64,000 nucleotides of DNA, from the NCBI GenBank assembly GCA_045579665.1, contig JAZNMO010000127.1, forward strand, positions 11,765 through 75,764, written 5' to 3'. Source of the DNA: COE1 sp045579665. Lineage in GTDB: Bacteria > Bacillota > Clostridia > Lachnospirales > Lachnospiraceae. Position numbers and translations under genes: made by a program. Positions 18,326 through 26,804 of the stretch are shown one piece after another. Numbering within the stretch: the first letter of the stretch is position 1; each line of letters begins with the position of its first letter. The notes under the pieces are model-generated. The model was not told the DNA's origin. It saw nothing but the letters and a program-made list of their open reading frames with translations, and ran no database searches.

Positions 18326-18382
18326 AAATCGTTAGTGCAATTATCAACTAGTATAAGGTAGTTGAATTGCATTAACGATTTT
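18326..18382 (+). terminator. Long hairpin between bacteriocin and immunity genes
   Basis: AAATCGTTA...TGCAATT...CAACTA pairs with TAGTTG...ATTGCA...TAACGATTT across an 8-nt loop, with two small mismatches, and ends in TTTT. It may act as a partial terminator or processing barrier, giving more bacteriocin mRNA than immunity/ABC mRNA. Confidence 0.6.
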
Positions 18383-18413
18383 CAAAATAATATTTTGCAT
18401 AGAGGGAATAACG

Positions 18414-20288
18414 TTGAAAAAGATTTTTGTGGGTATAGGAATTCTTAGTGCTTTTTTTTCTATATATTTTTTCTTATTAGTGGCAGATAAGATGGTATAT
18501 TTGAATGATGAAACAATTTATGATTTTGAATTATCTCATTCGGTTGATGCAGAGGAATTAAACAAATTAGCTAAGCAGATAGATGTTACAATTAGATTGG
18601 TTGATTTTAAAGATACTAGTTTTGGAAAAAAAGAATTATATATTACTTTTATAAATCCGAATGAGGAAATTGAGTTGGGGAAGCGTCAGAGTGTTTTCCT
18701 AAATGAGAATGTAGTATATCAGGAATATAATGCAAAATCTACAACAAAAATAAAGTATTTTACAATACAATGCAACAATCAAAGTAAAATAAATATGATT
18801 AGTTCATTATTAAATGAGAGTGGTTATGAGGTAAATGTTGAAGAGAGTGAATCTATAAAATTTAACTTAAATATGTTGTTTTCATCATTTAATTTACTTT
18901 TTTTTGCATTGCTTACAATTCTTTTGACTTTAAGTATTTCATCTTTTTATATCTATAGGTTAAAGGAAATTGGAATACTGAAATTGAACGGTTGGAGTAA
19001 TATACGAATAGTGATTCGGCTATTAAGGAAGCCGCTAGTATACATTTATCTTTCTGCTTTTGGGTGTATAATTCCTTTTGGCATTTATGTTGCAATGAGG
19101 GAAATAAATAAAATCTTTTTGTATGTAGAAATATACATTAGTGTTAGTCTTTTTATGTTTTTTATATTTATTTTTGCTATGGTTTTGGGTGATTTTTTTG
19201 TAGATAATATTAATCAAATTAGTGCAATAAAAAACAAAAAAAATAATCAATTATTATTTTATGTGTTACTTATCTTTAAAGTTGTGATTGTGACATTGTT
19301 AGTATTTTCAATAAATAAAACAACCAACATTGTAAAGAGATTAGACGCTACATTGTGTGCAATCAATCAATTAGAGGAATATAATTTCTATAAAATAAGG
19401 ACAGCTGTTGTGCCAGACCAAAAAGTATTTGATGAGTTGAATCAATTGATACAATCAATTGACGATGAACATGTATATAATTATAGTCCTCCCGATGAAT
19501 TTATGAGCGCCGAAAAGCTCAGTCAGATTGAACTAAAGAAAACGGAAGTAGAAAAGTTTATTTATACAGAAATATCATGTAATATGTTAGAAATATTAGG
19601 GATTGTTGATATAGAAGGGAATGTTGTAAATGAATCACAGATAGATGAGAGTGGAACATTGCTAATTCCGATACATTATAAAACGCAAAAAAATAAGATA
19701 CTAGATTATTATCAAGTGGATGAAAATATAAAGATTATCTATATACAGGATAAGCAGATTAAAGATGATATCTTGTTCCCTGGTTATTATGTGTTTGATT
19801 CGATATATCGTATTCAGCCGCTTGAAAAAAAGCTTTATATTAATCGAGGTGAAGTTTTGTTTGATGAAGATGGTGCAAATATATTGGAAGAGGCATTAAA
19901 TAAAATGCAATTAGATAAGTATAGTATTACCACAGAGCCATTAAATTCGGATTATAATATGCTCAAGGCCAATAATAGTTTGGAATTAGTAGAAAGCACT
20001 TTTCATTTAGTAATAAACAGTATGTCTTATATACTCTGTATATTTGCAATTATAACAATATATTGCGAACTGAAAAAAAAGGAATTTGGAGTGTATAAAT
20101 TGTTAGGAAGATATCCGATAAAAGTAGTTACTAAGTTTATGGTTGTTCAATGTATCATAACAGTTACAATTACACTAATATTGAACAGAAAACTAATAGT
20201 ATTGTTAGTTATAGAAACGATACTTTATATGCTAATGATTTATAAATATATGAAGCACAAAGCAGTTGTAGCTATAAAAGGGAAATAG
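18414..20288 (+). CDS. Bacteriocin-associated integral membrane protein (DUF1430-like)
   Basis: A 624-residue permease-like protein resembling the putative immunity/export membrane proteins that accompany Lcn972-type bacteriocins. It has an N-terminal membrane segment, an extracytoplasmic domain (about 30-155), three membrane segments around 160-270, a fourth near 290, a second extracytoplasmic domain (about 310-530), and three closing segments. This is the layout of FtsX/MacB-like permeases. The start is TTG after AGAGGG. It probably pairs with the ATPase 11 bp downstream to confer self-protection or move the bacteriocin. Confidence 0.78.
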   Translation: MKKIFVGIGILSAFFSIYFFLLVADKMVYLNDETIYDFELSHSVDAEELNKLAKQIDVTIRLVDFKDTSFGKKELYITFINPNEEIELGKRQSVFLNENVVYQEYNAKSTTKIKYFTIQCNNQSKINMISSLLNESGYEVNVEESESIKFNLNMLFSSFNLLFFALLTILLTLSISSFYIYRLKEIGILKLNGWSNIRIVIRLLRKPLVYIYLSAFGCIIPFGIYVAMREINKIFLYVEIYISVSLFMFFIFIFAMVLGDFFVDNINQISAIKNKKNNQLLFYVLLIFKVVIVTLLVFSINKTTNIVKRLDATLCAINQLEEYNFYKIRTAVVPDQKVFDELNQLIQSIDDEHVYNYSPPDEFMSAEKLSQIELKKTEVEKFIYTEISCNMLEILGIVDIEGNVVNESQIDESGTLLIPIHYKTQKNKILDYYQVDENIKIIYIQDKQIKDDILFPGYYVFDSIYRIQPLEKKLYINRGEVLFDEDGANILEEALNKMQLDKYSITTEPLNSDYNMLKANNSLELVESTFHLVINSMSYILCIFAIITIYCELKKKEFGVYKLLGRYPIKVVTKFMVVQCIITVTITLILNRKLIVLLVIETILYMLMIYKYMKHKAVVAIKGK

Positions 20289-20299
20289 AGGATGATAAG

Positions 20300-20926
20300 A
20301 TGAACATAATATGTTTAGAAAATATTTGTAAAACTTATAATAAAAAGAAAATATTTGATAATTTTAATTTACTCGTAGAAAAAGGGGAATTTCTAGGTAT
20401 AAAAGGAGAAAGTGGAACAGGTAAATCAACTTTGCTGAATATTATTGGATTATTGGAAATGTGTGAAGGTAAAGTCATTATGGAAGGCAGAGAGATTGAT
20501 TATCGAAACGCAAAACAAATACGCAATTTATTAAGAAGCAAAATTGGTTATTTGTTTCAAAACTTTGCACTAATTGATGATTTGACTGTATATGATAATC
20601 TGAAAATTGTATTAAAGGGAAATGATAGAAGAAATGCGAAGTCATTAATATTGCAAGAATTAAAAAAGCTAGGAATGGAGGATTCTATAAATAAAAAAAT
20701 ATATCAATTATCTGGTGGAGAACAACAAAGAATTGCTATTGTGAGATTAATATTACATAGCTGCGAGATAATATTGGCAGATGAACCGACAGGAAGCTTG
20801 GATGTTCGAAATGCGAAAATAGTTCTGGACTTACTGAAGGAGTTTCATGAACAAGGTAAAACGATTATTATGGTTAGTCATGATGAAAAGGCATTTTATC
20901 ATTGTTCCAGAGTTATAAATTTATAA
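20300..20926 (+). CDS. ABC transporter ATPase, bacteriocin export/immunity type
   Basis: ATP-binding subunit of 208 residues. It has Walker A GESGTGKST, Q-loop YLFQNFALID, signature LSGGEQQRIAIVR, Walker B IILADEPTGSLD and H-loop MVSHDE. The short length and close spacing to the DUF1430-like membrane protein match the putative bacteriocin export subfamily found with lactococcin 972 genes. It is the last gene of the operon, before a GC-rich hairpin. Confidence 0.9.
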   Translation: MNIICLENICKTYNKKKIFDNFNLLVEKGEFLGIKGESGTGKSTLLNIIGLLEMCEGKVIMEGREIDYRNAKQIRNLLRSKIGYLFQNFALIDDLTVYDNLKIVLKGNDRRNAKSLILQELKKLGMEDSINKKIYQLSGGEQQRIAIVRLILHSCEIILADEPTGSLDVRNAKIVLDLLKEFHEQGKTIIMVSHDEKAFYHCSRVINL

Positions 20927-20951
20927 GTTTTTCAGATAATTAAAGTTTATG

Positions 20952-20974
20952 GGGCGCCAATTAGGCGCCCTTCT
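20952..20974. terminator. GC-rich hairpin between convergent operons
   Basis: GGGCGCC and GGCGCCC are perfect arms around AATTA, followed by TTCTTC on the plus strand. The hairpin includes the last codons and stop of the minus-strand symporter gene, so it may serve both directions. The T run is imperfect. Confidence 0.65.
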
Positions 20975-22409
20975 TCATTTCATTCATTTCATTTTTCTTT
21001 TCGTTCTTAAAGTTCTGAAAGAATTCCTTAGTCTCCTTAGTAACTACACCACTTAAAGCAAAGAGTGCAATCATATTAGGAATCGCCATAAGTCCGTTAA
21101 AGATATCAGCGATGGTCCATACAGCGGATACTGTAAGGAATGGTCCGATAAATACAGCAAGGATATACAACCATCTGTATACCTTGATTGCCTTCTCATT
21201 CTTGTTGGTAAGGTACTCAAGACATCTCTCTGAGTAGTAGTCCCAGCCAAGAATAGTCGTAAATGCAAAGAATACAAGGCAAAGCATCAGTGCAAATGCA
21301 GATACCTGTGATGGGAATGGAAGACCGTTCTGGAATGCATAAGAGGTAACCTGAACACCCTCTAAGCCTTCTACCTGCCAAGCTCCTGTTACTACGATAG
21401 AAAGACCTGTCATAGTACAGATAATGATTGTATCAATAAATACACCTGTCATAGATACAAGACCCTGACGTACAGGGCTCTCTGTCTTAGCGGCTGCAGC
21501 TGCGATAGGCGCAGAACCAAGACCAGCCTCGTTAGAGAAGATACCTCTTGCAACACCCTTCTGCATTGCGACCATCATAGAACCAACTACACCGCCGGTA
21601 ATAGCCTGTGGATTAAATGCTGCCTTCACGATAGTTACGATAGCGGCAGGAACCTCTGTAATATTTCCGATAATCAGGATAAGACAGAGTGCAACATAAA
21701 GGATTGCCATGAAAGGTACAATGATTTCTGAAACCTTAGTGATTCTCTTGATACCGCCAATCAGAACTAATGCAACACAAACAGTAACTAACACTGCAGC
21801 GATTACAGTAGCCCATGAGTATTCTCCAAGAGCTGGAATTGCGACAGTGTTTACTTTATTAGGGTCAAAGAATCCCTGAACTGCTGATGCAATACCACTT
21901 ATCTGGGTAATTGTACCGATACCAAGTAATCCTGCACAGATGCCAAAGATAGCAAATAACTTAGCAAGCCACTTGAAATTCTTGCCCATTCCCTGTTCTA
22001 TGTAATAGAAAGGTCCGCCAAGAGAATGATTATTCGCATCGATTACACGATACTTAATAGCCAAAAGACCTTCTGCATATTTGGTAGCCATTCCTAAGAA
22101 TGCAGCAACAATCATCCAGAATAAAGCACCTGGACCACCGGCACATACTGCAGTAGCAACACCTACGATGTTACCTGTTCCGATAGTAGCTGAAAGTGCT
22201 GTACAAAGTGCGCCAAATGAGGAAACCTCTCCTTCACCGCCTTCTTCATTCTTTATCATCCACTTGAGTGCTAAAGGTAATTTTCTCACCTGTAATAACC
22301 CTAAACGTAATGTCAGCAAAAGACCGCCTGCTATGATAAGCACCATAAGAGGTACGCCCCATACAAAGTCGTCAATTGCAACTAAAATTGAATTGAAATT
22401 CTCCCACAT
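20961..22409 (-). CDS. Sodium:alanine/glycine symporter, AGCS family
   Basis: Sodium-coupled amino acid importer of 482 residues with about ten to eleven membrane segments. Family signatures include GGLLLTLRLGLLQVR, SATIGTGNIVGVATA, AGGPGALFWM, the GGPFYYIEQGMG block and FSNEAGLGSAPIAAAAA. The glycine riboswitch in its leader strongly suggests glycine as substrate. The start ATG follows AAGGAG. It is monocistronic. Confidence 0.93.
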   Translation of the reverse strand: MWENFNSILVAIDDFVWGVPLMVLIIAGGLLLTLRLGLLQVRKLPLALKWMIKNEEGGEGEVSSFGALCTALSATIGTGNIVGVATAVCAGGPGALFWMIVAAFLGMATKYAEGLLAIKYRVIDANNHSLGGPFYYIEQGMGKNFKWLAKLFAIFGICAGLLGIGTITQISGIASAVQGFFDPNKVNTVAIPALGEYSWATVIAAVLVTVCVALVLIGGIKRITKVSEIIVPFMAILYVALCLILIIGNITEVPAAIVTIVKAAFNPQAITGGVVGSMMVAMQKGVARGIFSNEAGLGSAPIAAAAAKTESPVRQGLVSMTGVFIDTIIICTMTGLSIVVTGAWQVEGLEGVQVTSYAFQNGLPFPSQVSAFALMLCLVFFAFTTILGWDYYSERCLEYLTNKNEKAIKVYRWLYILAVFIGPFLTVSAVWTIADIFNGLMAIPNMIALFALSGVVTKETKEFFQNFKNEKKNEMNEMKKGA

Positions 22410-22515
22410 GATATTTTCTCCTTCTTAATTAATTATTTTCTCTCCCTAGAGTCACACATGGAATGTATAAGATACATTCTTGCGCCGACAATTACTTTGG
22501 CGTACGCAATAAAAA

Positions 22516-22536
22516 AACGGAGTATGGTACTCCGTT
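22516..22536 (-). terminator. Expression-platform terminator of the glycine riboswitch
   Basis: Arms AACGGAGTA and TACTCCGTT around a 3-nt loop. Read on the minus strand it ends in a run of seven Ts. It lies between the aptamer and the symporter gene, so it is the likely switching element. Confidence 0.82.
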
Positions 22537-22574
22537 CAGCTTCAAAGATTATTGGCATGCAAAATAAATCAAGT

Positions 22575-22690
22575 AAAAATAATCTTCTCTGTCCTTTTGC
22601 CTGAGAGATTAGCGATACCGCCTTGCCCCTTCGGCACTCATAACGAGCTTCTCCAGAGTTACATCCACTCACAGTTCCAAGAGGTTCTGC
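22575..22690 (-). ncRNA. Glycine riboswitch aptamer (single)
   Basis: On the minus strand the hallmark segments appear in order: an AACTCTGGAGAAG-like P1/P2 part, GTGCCGAAGGGGCAAG, and CTCTCAGGCAAAAGGACAGAG. These are core conserved sequences of the glycine riboswitch. Only one complete aptamer core is visible rather than the tandem pair. It controls the AGCS symporter. Confidence 0.88.
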
Positions 22691-22800
22691 AAGCTTCCTA
22701 TGTGTTATTAACTTCATACAAAAACATACAATATCAGACGGGGGAAGTCAAGTAGAAGATTTTTGGACATTATTCATAAATAGTAGTAGTAAGAAAGTAC

Positions 22801-22829
22801 TTGCTTTATTTTATAAATTGGTATATGAT
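22801..22829 (+). promoter_or_regulatory. Promoter of the GH13 gene
   Basis: TTGCTT and TATGAT are separated by 17 bp. The LacI/CcpA-like palindrome begins 13 bp downstream. Confidence 0.55.
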
Positions 22830-22842
22830 AACAAAAAAACAC

Positions 22843-22860
22843 TTGGAAAACGTTTTCTAT
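22843..22860 (+). promoter_or_regulatory. LacI/CcpA-type operator upstream of GH13
   Basis: TTGGAAAACGTTTTCTAT contains the perfect palindrome GAAAACGTTTTC with the central CG typical of LacI-family sites, and it resembles a cre box. Its place just after the -10 box suggests repression by blocking transcription. Confidence 0.7.
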
Positions 22861-22939
22861 GCGATAAATAAAGCTATTTGGGGAATATAAGTAATAGAAG
22901 CATCAGATGCGGCAGAATTGGGAAGGTGAGGTTATTGAT

Positions 22940-24700
22940 ATGGAATTTGGAGCAGTATTTCACAGAGCAACAGACAACTATTGTTATGCATTGGATGAGA
23001 ATCAGTTAATTATCAATATAAAGACAGGATATGATGTGAAGGAGGTCAACATCATTTACGGCGACCCGTTTGCAAACGGTATCCTTGGTGGTGGTGAAGA
23101 ATGGACAGGCGATAAGGCAGGTATTCCATATAAGAAGCGTTTGAAGAATCAGCTTTGGTGGACGACTACCATTGTGCCGGAGTTTAAACGCTTGAAGTAT
23201 TATTTTGAATTAATTACGGATGATGAGAAGTGGTACTATTTCGAGGATGGCTTTGTTAGCGAGGAGCAGATGCAGCTTAGTGGAAGAAGCCGTCAGTGCT
23301 TTACGATGCCTTGGCTGAATCCTTCTGATGTAAACAAGACGCCTTATTGGGTGAATGAAACGATTTGGTATCAGATTTTTCCTGATAGATTTTGTAATGG
23401 TAATCCGGATATCAATCCTGAGAATGTCTTAGAGTGGAATGCAGATAAGCCGATAGAGAATCGTGACTTATATGGCGGTGATTTGCAGGGTATCTTGGAT
23501 AAGCTTGATTATTTGCAGAATCTGGGTATTACAGGTCTTTATTTGACACCGATTAATGAATCGCCATCAAATCATAAGTATGATACCACTGACTATGAGA
23601 AAATAGATCCTCATTTTGGAAATGAGCTATTGATGAAGACATTGGTTCAGAGTGCGCATAGTAAGGGAATGCGTATCATGCTGGATGCAGTATTTAATCA
23701 TAGCGGATTTTATTTTAAGCCTTGGCAGGATGTGCTGGAGAAGGGGCCACAGTCTGAGTATTATGACTGGTTCATGATTAATCAGTGGCCATTGGGAAAA
23801 GGGGCAGCGAAGAAGGGACAGCTTTATACCTTTGCTTTTTTTGATGGTATGCCAAAGCTGAATACCAATCAGCCCAAGGTGCGCGAATATTTGATTGGTG
23901 TTGTATGTGACTGGGTGCGTAAGTATGATGTAGACGGTATTCGTATTGATGTGGCAAATGAGATATCCCATACCTTTTGTAAAGAACTGCGTAAGGCTTT
24001 GAAAGAGATTAAGCCTGATATATATATATTGGGTGAGATTTGGCATGATGCGATAGCATGGCTTCGTGGTGATGAGTATGATGCGGTGATGAATTATCCT
24101 TTGGCAGGCAGTATGAAGGATTTCTTTATTGATGAGAGTCTTACAGGAGAGGATTTTGAGTATATGGTGAATCGCTGCTACACAAACTATATGCAGCAGA
24201 CCAATGATGTTCTCTTTAATATGTTGGATTCCCATGATACTATCAGACTTCGCAATGTAGTTAAGAGTGAGGAAGAGTATCGGGCATTGCTGACTCTTCT
24301 CTTTACCATGCCGGGAAGTACCTGTATTTATTATGGTACGGAGATAGGTATGGAGGGAGGATTTGACCCGGATTGTCGTAGATGTATGCCTTGGGATAAG
24401 ATAGAGATGGGAGTATTTGAGGAGCGCATTGATTTTATGCGAGAATTGATTGCCCTTAGAAAGACACAGCCGCTTATGCGTGAACGCAATTTCCATTTTC
24501 CATCAGAGTATGAGAATCCAAGAGTTATCCAGTTCTGGAAAATGGGTTGGAGTGAGAAGCTGGAAATAGTGGTAAACAGTAGTGATGAGGAGATAGAGCT
24601 TTTAAAATGCGAGGAAGGCAAGGTGTTGTTTTCACAGAAGCTTGAGAATGGCGTCTTGCAGTCAGGCGGAGTTTGTGTCAGATTTTTTGATAGGATATAA
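22940..24700 (+). CDS. GH13 alpha-glycosidase (neopullulanase/cyclomaltodextrinase type)
   Basis: Cytoplasmic alpha-glucan hydrolase of about 586 residues. An N-terminal CBM34-like beta domain (about 1-125) precedes the TIM barrel. Catalytic regions are visible: DAVFNHSG (region I), GIRIDVANE with the nucleophile Asp (II), ILGEIW with the acid/base Glu (III), and MLDSHDT (IV). No signal peptide is present, so it should cleave imported maltodextrins or cyclodextrins. I prefer ATG 22940, 9-12 bases after GGAAGGTGAGG; an ATG at 22907 lacks a ribosome site. The operator upstream indicates sugar-responsive or catabolite control. Confidence 0.88.
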   Translation: MEFGAVFHRATDNYCYALDENQLIINIKTGYDVKEVNIIYGDPFANGILGGGEEWTGDKAGIPYKKRLKNQLWWTTTIVPEFKRLKYYFELITDDEKWYYFEDGFVSEEQMQLSGRSRQCFTMPWLNPSDVNKTPYWVNETIWYQIFPDRFCNGNPDINPENVLEWNADKPIENRDLYGGDLQGILDKLDYLQNLGITGLYLTPINESPSNHKYDTTDYEKIDPHFGNELLMKTLVQSAHSKGMRIMLDAVFNHSGFYFKPWQDVLEKGPQSEYYDWFMINQWPLGKGAAKKGQLYTFAFFDGMPKLNTNQPKVREYLIGVVCDWVRKYDVDGIRIDVANEISHTFCKELRKALKEIKPDIYILGEIWHDAIAWLRGDEYDAVMNYPLAGSMKDFFIDESLTGEDFEYMVNRCYTNYMQQTNDVLFNMLDSHDTIRLRNVVKSEEEYRALLTLLFTMPGSTCIYYGTEIGMEGGFDPDCRRCMPWDKIEMGVFEERIDFMRELIALRKTQPLMRERNFHFPSEYENPRVIQFWKMGWSEKLEIVVNSSDEEIELLKCEEGKVLFSQKLENGVLQSGGVCVRFFDRI

Positions 24701-24725
24701 ATATGTTAAAAAAATGACAATTTTA

Positions 24726-24754
24726 TTTACAAGACGCAAAGAAAAGGGTATACT
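24726..24754 (+). promoter_or_regulatory. Promoter of the second aldolase gene
   Basis: TTTACA and TATACT are spaced 17 bp apart, about 45 bp upstream of the start codon. Confidence 0.6.
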
Positions 24755-24798
24755 TAACGTATCAGAGTGAAAAATAATAATAATCGGAGGTTTGAATT

Positions 24799-25665
24799 AT
24801 GTTAGTTTCAGCTACAGAAATGCTTAAAAAAGCAAAGGCAGGCCACTATGCAGTAGGTCAGTTCAACATTAACAATCTTGAGTGGACAAAGTCTATCTTA
24901 CAGACAGCACAGGAGTTAAACAGCCCAGTAATCCTTGGTGTATCTGAGGGTGCCGGTAAGTATATGTGCGGATATAAGACAATCGTTGGTATGGTAAACG
25001 GTATGATCGAGGAGATGGGAATTACTGTTCCTGTAGCTCTTCACTTAGATCACGGTAGCTATGATCACTGCTATAAGTGTATTGAGGCTGGTTTCTCTTC
25101 AGTTATGTTCGATGGTTCTCACTATTCTATCGAGGAGAACGTTGAGAAGACTAAGGAGTTAGTTGCAGTAGCTCATGCTAAGGGACTTTCTATTGAGGCA
25201 GAGGTTGGTTCTATCGGCGGAGAAGAAGATGGTGTTGTTGGTGCCGGTGAGTGTGCAGATCCGGATGAGTGTAAGTCAATCGCTGATCTTGGTGTAGATA
25301 TGCTTGCAGCAGGTATCGGTAATATTCATGGTAAGTATCCTGCAAACTGGGCTGGTCTTAGCTTTGGTACATTAGATGCTATTCAGCAGAAGACAGGTGA
25401 CATGCCATTAGTTCTTCACGGTGGTACAGGTATTCCTGAGGATATGATTAAGAAGGCTATCTCTCTTGGTGTTGCTAAGATTAACGTTAACACAGAGTGC
25501 CAGTTATCATTTGCAGCAGCTACACGTAAGTATGTAGAGGCTGGTAAGGACTTAGAGGGTAAGGGATTTGACCCACGTAAGTTACTTGCTCCAGGTGCAG
25601 AGGCTATTAAGGCTACTGTTAAAGAGAAGATGGAATTATTCGGTTCAGTTGGTAAGGCTAACTAA
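24799..25665 (+). CDS. fba: Class II fructose-bisphosphate aldolase (second copy)
   Basis: Metal-dependent aldolase of 288 residues. It has VALHLDHGSYDHC with the metal/active-site residues, MFDGSHYSIEENV, EAEVGSIGGEEDG, GIGNIHGKYP, VLHGGTGIP and KINVNTECQ. Class II aldolases also act on tagatose- or other ketose-bisphosphates, but the AEVGSIGGEEDG block and length fit the main glycolytic type. A good GGAGG site, its own promoter, a strong terminator and a narrow choice of codons suggest high expression. It differs clearly from the aldolase at 3641-4576 and is not a recent duplicate. Confidence 0.9.
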   Translation: MLVSATEMLKKAKAGHYAVGQFNINNLEWTKSILQTAQELNSPVILGVSEGAGKYMCGYKTIVGMVNGMIEEMGITVPVALHLDHGSYDHCYKCIEAGFSSVMFDGSHYSIEENVEKTKELVAVAHAKGLSIEAEVGSIGGEEDGVVGAGECADPDECKSIADLGVDMLAAGIGNIHGKYPANWAGLSFGTLDAIQQKTGDMPLVLHGGTGIPEDMIKKAISLGVAKINVNTECQLSFAAATRKYVEAGKDLEGKGFDPRKLLAPGAEAIKATVKEKMELFGSVGKAN

Positions 25666-25679
25666 TCACATGAACATTC

Positions 25680-25710
25680 AAGGCTGTGTCGCATGCGACA
25701 CAGCCTTTTT
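25680..25710 (+). terminator. Strong terminator after the second fba gene
   Basis: AAGGCTGTGTCG and CGACACAGCCTT are perfect arms with a 4-nt loop and a run of five Ts. Confidence 0.92.
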
Positions 25711-25770
25711 ATCTCGACAAACCCGAATCTGTCAACAGAAGGGCATAAAAAAAGCCCTATAAAAGGGAGG

Positions 25771-25799
25771 ATGCCAAGTAACCTTTGGTTACTTGGCAT
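25771..25799. repeat. Perfect inverted repeat in spacer
   Basis: ATGCCAAGTAACC and GGTTACTTGGCAT flank a TTT loop. It follows a terminator that is already complete, and no gene lies between them. It could be a second terminator, a small repeat element, or part of a short RNA. Confidence 0.6.
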
Positions 25800-25938
25800 T
25801 TATTATGAAAAAGTTATTATAAGTAATGTTATCACTTATGTGTTTGCTGTATCTTATGGTTATAGTATAGATAAATTTCGTGTCTAAATCATGTGTAGTT
25901 CTTGAACATTTTTGAAAAGAATTATGAACAAAATATGA

Positions 25939-25968
25939 ATAAGCTCTTGAAAAAATTCAAGAGCTTAT
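25939..25968. repeat. Perfect inverted repeat in spacer
   Basis: ATAAGCTCTTGAA and TTCAAGAGCTTAT flank AAAA. It is not followed by a T run on either strand. The rest of the 25711-26034 spacer is AT-rich and holds no gene that I can support. Confidence 0.55.
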
Positions 25969-26034
25969 CAGAAATTATATTATATTGTCGAAAAATAACT
26001 ATAAATAAGTTAAAAAGCACAAATAAAAGTCTTT

Positions 26035-26562
26035 TTAGAAACCGTATTTTACAGGCTCTTCGTAGGTCTCGCCGAAGCAATCTACAGTAACCTTTTTCAT
26101 AACCTGTGGCTCTAATGGTCTGTCTGCATAGTCAGTCATAGTTTCTGCGATTTTGTTCACATTTTCCTGACCCTCGATAACCTTACCGAATGCAGCGTAA
26201 GCGCCATCAAGATGTGGAGAGTTCTTATGCATGATAAAGAACTGTGAGCCTGCTGAGTTAGGCATCATGCTTCTTGCCATTGATAAAACACCCTCAGTAT
26301 GCTTTAAGTCGTTTGCAAAGCCGTTCTGTGCGAACTCGCCGGCGATAGAGTAACCCGGACCACCCATACCTGTTCCGTCAGGACATCCTCCCTGAATCAT
26401 GAAGCCATTGATGACTCTGTGGAAAATCAGTCCGTCATAATAGCCCTTGCTTACAAGGCTGATAAAGTTATTTACAGTATTTGGAGCGATTTCAGGATAA
26501 AGCTCTGCTTTAATGATATCGCCATTTTCCATTTCAAATGTTACAACAGGATTCTGTGCCAT
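26035..26562 (-). CDS. Peptidyl-prolyl cis-trans isomerase, cyclophilin type
   Basis: Cytoplasmic prolyl isomerase of 175 residues. Typical blocks are APNTVNNFISLV, YYDGLIFHRVINGFMIQGG, GTGMGGPGYSI, GVLSMARSMMPNSAGSQFFI and AAFGKVIEG. I start at the second Met (26562), nine bases from AAAGGAG; the first Met (26568) would be only three bases away. The signal-free, compact form is that of bacterial PpiB-like enzymes. Confidence 0.93.
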   Translation of the reverse strand: MAQNPVVTFEMENGDIIKAELYPEIAPNTVNNFISLVSKGYYDGLIFHRVINGFMIQGGCPDGTGMGGPGYSIAGEFAQNGFANDLKHTEGVLSMARSMMPNSAGSQFFIMHKNSPHLDGAYAAFGKVIEGQENVNKIAETMTDYADRPLEPQVMKKVTVDCFGETYEEPVKYGF

Positions 26563-26804
26563 TTTCATAATCTCCTTTATTCTATAATTGCAGCGATAAA
26601 ATCACCACAATTATTATCTTATCCTATTCCTAATATTTCGTAAAGTTAAATCTTGCAATTATGATATTGATAAAGGAACTTGGGATTGCTATATTGTTAT
26701 TTTTTCGTTATGCTTGGAATAGCAGATGAATAGTATGCTTGGGCTGGTAAATAGAAAAAATAAGCGGAACCAGCATGGCGTAAGGAAAAGGATGAGCAGA
26801 TGCT

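Noticed and set aside
24331..24621. Long open frames on the minus strand inside the GH13 gene (also 23627-24496)
   Set aside because: They lie antisense to a gene with intact catalytic motifs, have no ribosome site, and encode unrecognisable, His/Ile/Cys-rich products. They are shadow frames.
25735..25760. GGGC...GCCC (GGGCATAAAAAAAGCCC) as a separate terminator
   Set aside because: The stem is only four base pairs and no T run follows. The strong hairpin at 25680 already ends the gene.
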